Shown: piece after piece, positions 61,561 to 64,000 of the stretch
Numbering within the stretch: the stretch's first letter is position 1
How the letters are laid out: every line of letters starts with the position of its first letter
Assembly (NCBI RefSeq): GCF_014638095.1
Contig: NZ_BMFH01000001.1
Span: 372,001 to 436,000 of the forward strand
Origin: Muriicola marianensis
Lineage (GTDB): Bacteria; Bacteroidota; Bacteroidia; Flavobacteriales; Flavobacteriaceae
Direction: 5' to 3'
Length of the DNA stretch: 64,000 nucleotides
Made by a program: the position numbers and the translations under genes
The notes under the pieces: model-generated
Told to the model about the DNA's origin: nothing
The model's input: only the letters and a program-made list of their open reading frames with translations
Databases searched by the model: none

Positions 61561-62100
61561 ATGAAAAACACTTTTATCACCTACGCCGTTGCAGTAATTC
61601 TGCTGCTTGTTTCCAACCTGTCATTTTCACAATCCACGACCGTCATGGTTCAGGACAGTACAGATCTCGTAGACAAACGCTTAAAATTTGGATGTGGCTT
61701 CGGTCTGAATTTTGTCGGCGGCACAAATATTTTTATCGCCCCGAACCTGATCTATGATGTGAGCAATACGATAAGCCTGGGAGGCGGACTTCAGGGCAGT
61801 TATACAGGGATCAAGGATGTGCAGAACACGACGACTTTCGGTTTTAACCTGATCTCTCAGTACACACCGGTAAGGCAACTAACTACTTTGTTGGAGTTCA
61901 CACAGCTTCGGGTGAAGACCAAGACCGAGAATTTACCCGAAAATACTACTGACAAATTCTGGGATTCCGCTTTGTTCGTGGGAGCCGGGCTGAATGTCAC
62001 CAACTCTATCTCTATTGGGGCTAAAGTGAATCTGCTTTACGATTCGGATGAAACGGTTTACACAAGTGCGGTCATCCCATTTGTGAATATTACTTTTTAA
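61561..62100 (+). CDS. Predicted outer-membrane beta-barrel protein
   Basis: A 179-residue protein with a signal peptide (AVILLLVSNLSFSQS) followed by alternating hydrophobic strands (LKFGCGFGLNFVGG, ISLGGGLQGSYTG, ISIGAKVNLLY) and a C-terminal phenylalanine (PFVNITF), the signature of a small outer-membrane beta-barrel (Bam-recognised end). Length and strand number suggest an OmpX/OmpW-like barrel. No homologue can be named. It overlaps the convergent lipoprotein gene by 4 bases. Confidence 0.72.
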   Translation: MKNTFITYAVAVILLLVSNLSFSQSTTVMVQDSTDLVDKRLKFGCGFGLNFVGGTNIFIAPNLIYDVSNTISLGGGLQGSYTGIKDVQNTTTFGFNLISQYTPVRQLTTLLEFTQLRVKTKTENLPENTTDKFWDSALFVGAGLNVTNSISIGAKVNLLYDSDETVYTSAVIPFVNITF

Positions 62101-63074
62101 TTAAGATCACCGGACCTTTGCTCTTTTAATAAGGCTTGAAGGTTCAGGAATTCAGTCTCAAGGAAATAGATACTCCAGGGCTCATATTCTCCATCGACCG
62201 GCGGATCGGTATGGGTAAAGAAAAAATAACGTCCATCCGGGGAAAAGCGCCCGCTGCCTTCCTCCCCCGCTGAGTTCACGATCTCCCCCATATTGACAGC
62301 ACCTGACCATCCTGAAGAAGTCTTTTTGCTTACATATAGGTCATCCCCCCCAAAGCCCCCTGGCCCATCGTACACATTAAAAACCATAAACTCACCATCC
62401 GGAGACAAAGAGGCGGAATACTTCCACAAACTGTCATTCTCAAAAAGTCCTTCGATACGCTCAGGTAAAGAAAAACCTTTGTCTTCTTTTGTGGTTTTAT
62501 AGACATCGATCCCTGCAGATCCCCTTTCCATAGTGGTGTAATAAAATGTGATTCCGTCGAGGGTAAAAAAGTAATTATTCACAGAAGACGGCCAGTTCTC
62601 TCCTTCAATTTGAACCTTGTTTACGGGATCGGGCAAAGGTTCTGGTTCAGACCAGCCTTCAGGGGTCTTTTCCACTTTCCAGACATTCATATCAAAACCG
62701 CCCAGATTGGGTTTTCCAGGGATTTCCCTTTGAGAACCAAAATACAGGGTATTTCCGTCAGGAGTGATAAAAGGTGTCTCATCCCGGTCTGTTGAAAATG
62801 GGGCCAGGACAGGTGCCGACCATTGGCCCTCGGCTAAGGTCGAGGTATAAATCTTTTGCTTTTCCCCGGGGAAACGCCTGGTAAAATAGATTGTCTTTCC
62901 GTCAGGTGTAAAACAGAGATCGAATTCGTTGTGGTCCGAAGTTGAAATGACTCCCGGCGCGAATAATTGGGGAGAATTTACTGCCTCCTCGGAGTAACTG
63001 ACCCGTTTTTTCTCAGATTCTGCACATCCCAAGAGGAGTAACAGCAGGAACGAACCCGCTAAATTGAATTTCAT
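62097..63074 (-). CDS. PD40/TolB-type propeller lipoprotein
   Basis: A 325-residue protein starting at ATG 63074. The signal peptide ends in LLLLLLGCAES (lipobox, Cys17), so it is lipid-anchored. The body repeats blades such as LCFTPDGKTIYFTRR, PFITPDGNTLYFGSQ, SASLSPDGEFMVFNV and GRFSPDGRYFFFTHT, the PD40/WD40-like beta-propeller found in TolB and in many Bacteroidota surface proteins. The partner or ligand is unknown. It probably sits at the outer membrane. Confidence 0.8.
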   Translation of the reverse strand: MKFNLAGSFLLLLLLGCAESEKKRVSYSEEAVNSPQLFAPGVISTSDHNEFDLCFTPDGKTIYFTRRFPGEKQKIYTSTLAEGQWSAPVLAPFSTDRDETPFITPDGNTLYFGSQREIPGKPNLGGFDMNVWKVEKTPEGWSEPEPLPDPVNKVQIEGENWPSSVNNYFFTLDGITFYYTTMERGSAGIDVYKTTKEDKGFSLPERIEGLFENDSLWKYSASLSPDGEFMVFNVYDGPGGFGGDDLYVSKKTSSGWSGAVNMGEIVNSAGEEGSGRFSPDGRYFFFTHTDPPVDGEYEPWSIYFLETEFLNLQALLKEQRSGDLN

Positions 63075-63119
63075 GATCTCTTTTTTAAACAGTACTCTCA
63101 AATAAATTAGTAAAAGTTT

Positions 63120-64000
63120 TTAAATCACTTCGTTTGTCAGTTTCTCTCCATCTGCATATTCCCTGATGTTGTCGATCGTGGTATGGGTAATTTCTTCCAT
63201 GGCCTCCCGGGTAAAATAAGCCTGGTGAGAAGTTATCAGAACATTGGGGTAACTGATCAGCCTGAGGATGAGATCGTCTTCTATGATCATTTCAGAGAGG
63301 TCTTTAAAGAACAGGTTCTCCTCTTGTTCGTACACATCTATCCCCAGAAAACCAACCTTCTTACTCGCTAGACCTTCCAGGATATCAGGAGTGTTGATCA
63401 GGGCACCCCTGCTGGTATTGATGATCATAATGCCTTGTTTCATCTTCGAGAGGGATTCCCTGTTGATCATGTGCTTTGTATCCGGATTTAGCGGACAGTG
63501 AAGAGAAATGATATCAGCCTGTTGAAAGACCTCATCAATTGACCCGAATTGTATTCCTTCTTCTATTAATTTTTGGGACGGATAAAGATCGAAGGCCAGT
63601 ACTTTACACCCCATACCTTTCATGATCCTGCAAAAGGTAGCCCCTATCTTACCGGTTCCTATCACCCCTACTGTCTTTCTATGGAGGTTAAAGCCCATGA
63701 GTTTATTGAGGGAGAAATTCCCTTCCCTAACCCGGTTGTAGGCCTTGTGTGTTTTTCGGTTCAGGGTAAGGATCAGTGCCAGGGCGTGCTCTGCTACGGC
63801 CTCAGGGGAATAGGCCGGCACCCTGACCAGTCTGATGCCCTTTTCCTTTGCCGCATCGAGATCTACGTTATTGTATCCCGCACAACGCAGTGCGATCAGT
63901 CGAACCCCGAGTTCAGCAAGCTGGCTGACAGTTTCCCGGTCGACCTTGTCATTCACAAAAACACAGATGACCTCAAATCCGGTAGCTAGATTGGCTGTAT
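63120..64000 (-). CDS. ldhA: D-lactate dehydrogenase (2-hydroxyacid dehydrogenase), 5' end off the window
   Basis: The gene runs off the right edge; about 294 of an expected ~330 residues are present, and the frame continues to base 64000. It reduces pyruvate to D-lactate with NADH. Marks are LRCAGYNNVDL (D-LDH signature), NAD motif GVIGTGKIG, catalytic Arg in NTSRGALIN, Glu in DVYEQEENLFF and His in TSHQAYFT. The YEQEENLFF segment is typical of fermentative D-LDH rather than glyoxylate or phosphoglycerate dehydrogenases. Confidence 0.92.
   Translation of the reverse strand, partial: TANLATGFEVICVFVNDKVDRETVSQLAELGVRLIALRCAGYNNVDLDAAKEKGIRLVRVPAYSPEAVAEHALALILTLNRKTHKAYNRVREGNFSLNKLMGFNLHRKTVGVIGTGKIGATFCRIMKGMGCKVLAFDLYPSQKLIEEGIQFGSIDEVFQQADIISLHCPLNPDTKHMINRESLSKMKQGIMIINTSRGALINTPDILEGLASKKVGFLGIDVYEQEENLFFKDLSEMIIEDDLILRLISYPNVLITSHQAYFTREAMEEITHTTIDNIREYADGEKLTNEVI

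Overview
The window reads as one contiguous piece of chromosome from a member of the Flavobacteriaceae (Bacteroidota) with a GC content near one half (judged by eye). The evidence is the gene families (DUF819, DUF2721, class V aminotransferase, secreted DinB, YwqK/PD40 proteins, RibB with a RibA-like tail), promoter-like TAnnTTTG boxes, short intergenic gaps, weak or absent Shine-Dalgarno sequences and several GTG/TTG starts. About 58 protein genes fill nearly all the DNA. I see no rRNA, tRNA, CRISPR array, insertion sequence or prophage. The only gap above 300 bases is 26619-27065.

Layout. 1-668 is the 3' end of recG. 785-12624 is a branched-chain amino acid locus made of two convergent operons: leuC-leuD-leuA-type-leuB on the plus strand and ilvD-ilvB-ilvN-ilvC-gapN on the minus strand, with stops 7 bases apart. 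12810-14968 carries an aldehyde dehydrogenase and a nitroreductase. 14965-18468 is a 5-oxoprolinase operon (Nramp-like transporter, pxpA, pxpB, pxpC) whose transporter lacks the Nramp metal-binding motifs. 18686-20710 holds a zinc-ribbon/nuclease-like protein, a small membrane protein and a Tat-signal aminotransferase. 20725-24725 is ybbP-ybbA divergent from a TesA-like lipoprotein esterase, the same arrangement as in E. coli. 24779-35728 is a mixed region of secreted, membrane and hypothetical proteins.

35850-43824 holds yifB/comM, a penicillin acylase, dsbD, tilS and an FMN reductase. 43949-50020 holds a DUF1624 membrane acyltransferase-like protein, lpd, and a divergent Lrp regulator/methionine gamma-lyase/NhaC-type transporter unit with two dyads between regulator and lyase. 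50123-56681 is a tight chain tpx-dgkA-ftsK-lolA-lptF/G-ribB. 56678-64000 holds a DegT aminotransferase, a nitroreductase, a TSUP permease, several envelope proteins and a partial D-lactate dehydrogenase.

The most notable signals beyond ordinary genes are: (1) a 12-base half-site, ATGCRTTTCRTC-like, in tandem copies 19-22 bases apart in three separate intergenic regions (about 18.6, 26.7 and 35.8 kb), suggesting a shared regulator; (2) the non-canonical Nramp protein co-translated with 5-oxoprolinase; (3) a RibB whose GTP cyclohydrolase II half has lost its zinc cysteines; (4) an NADPH-producing gapN-type gene at the end of the ilv operon; (5) several genes whose -7 box ends exactly 4 bases before the start codon, implying leaderless mRNAs.
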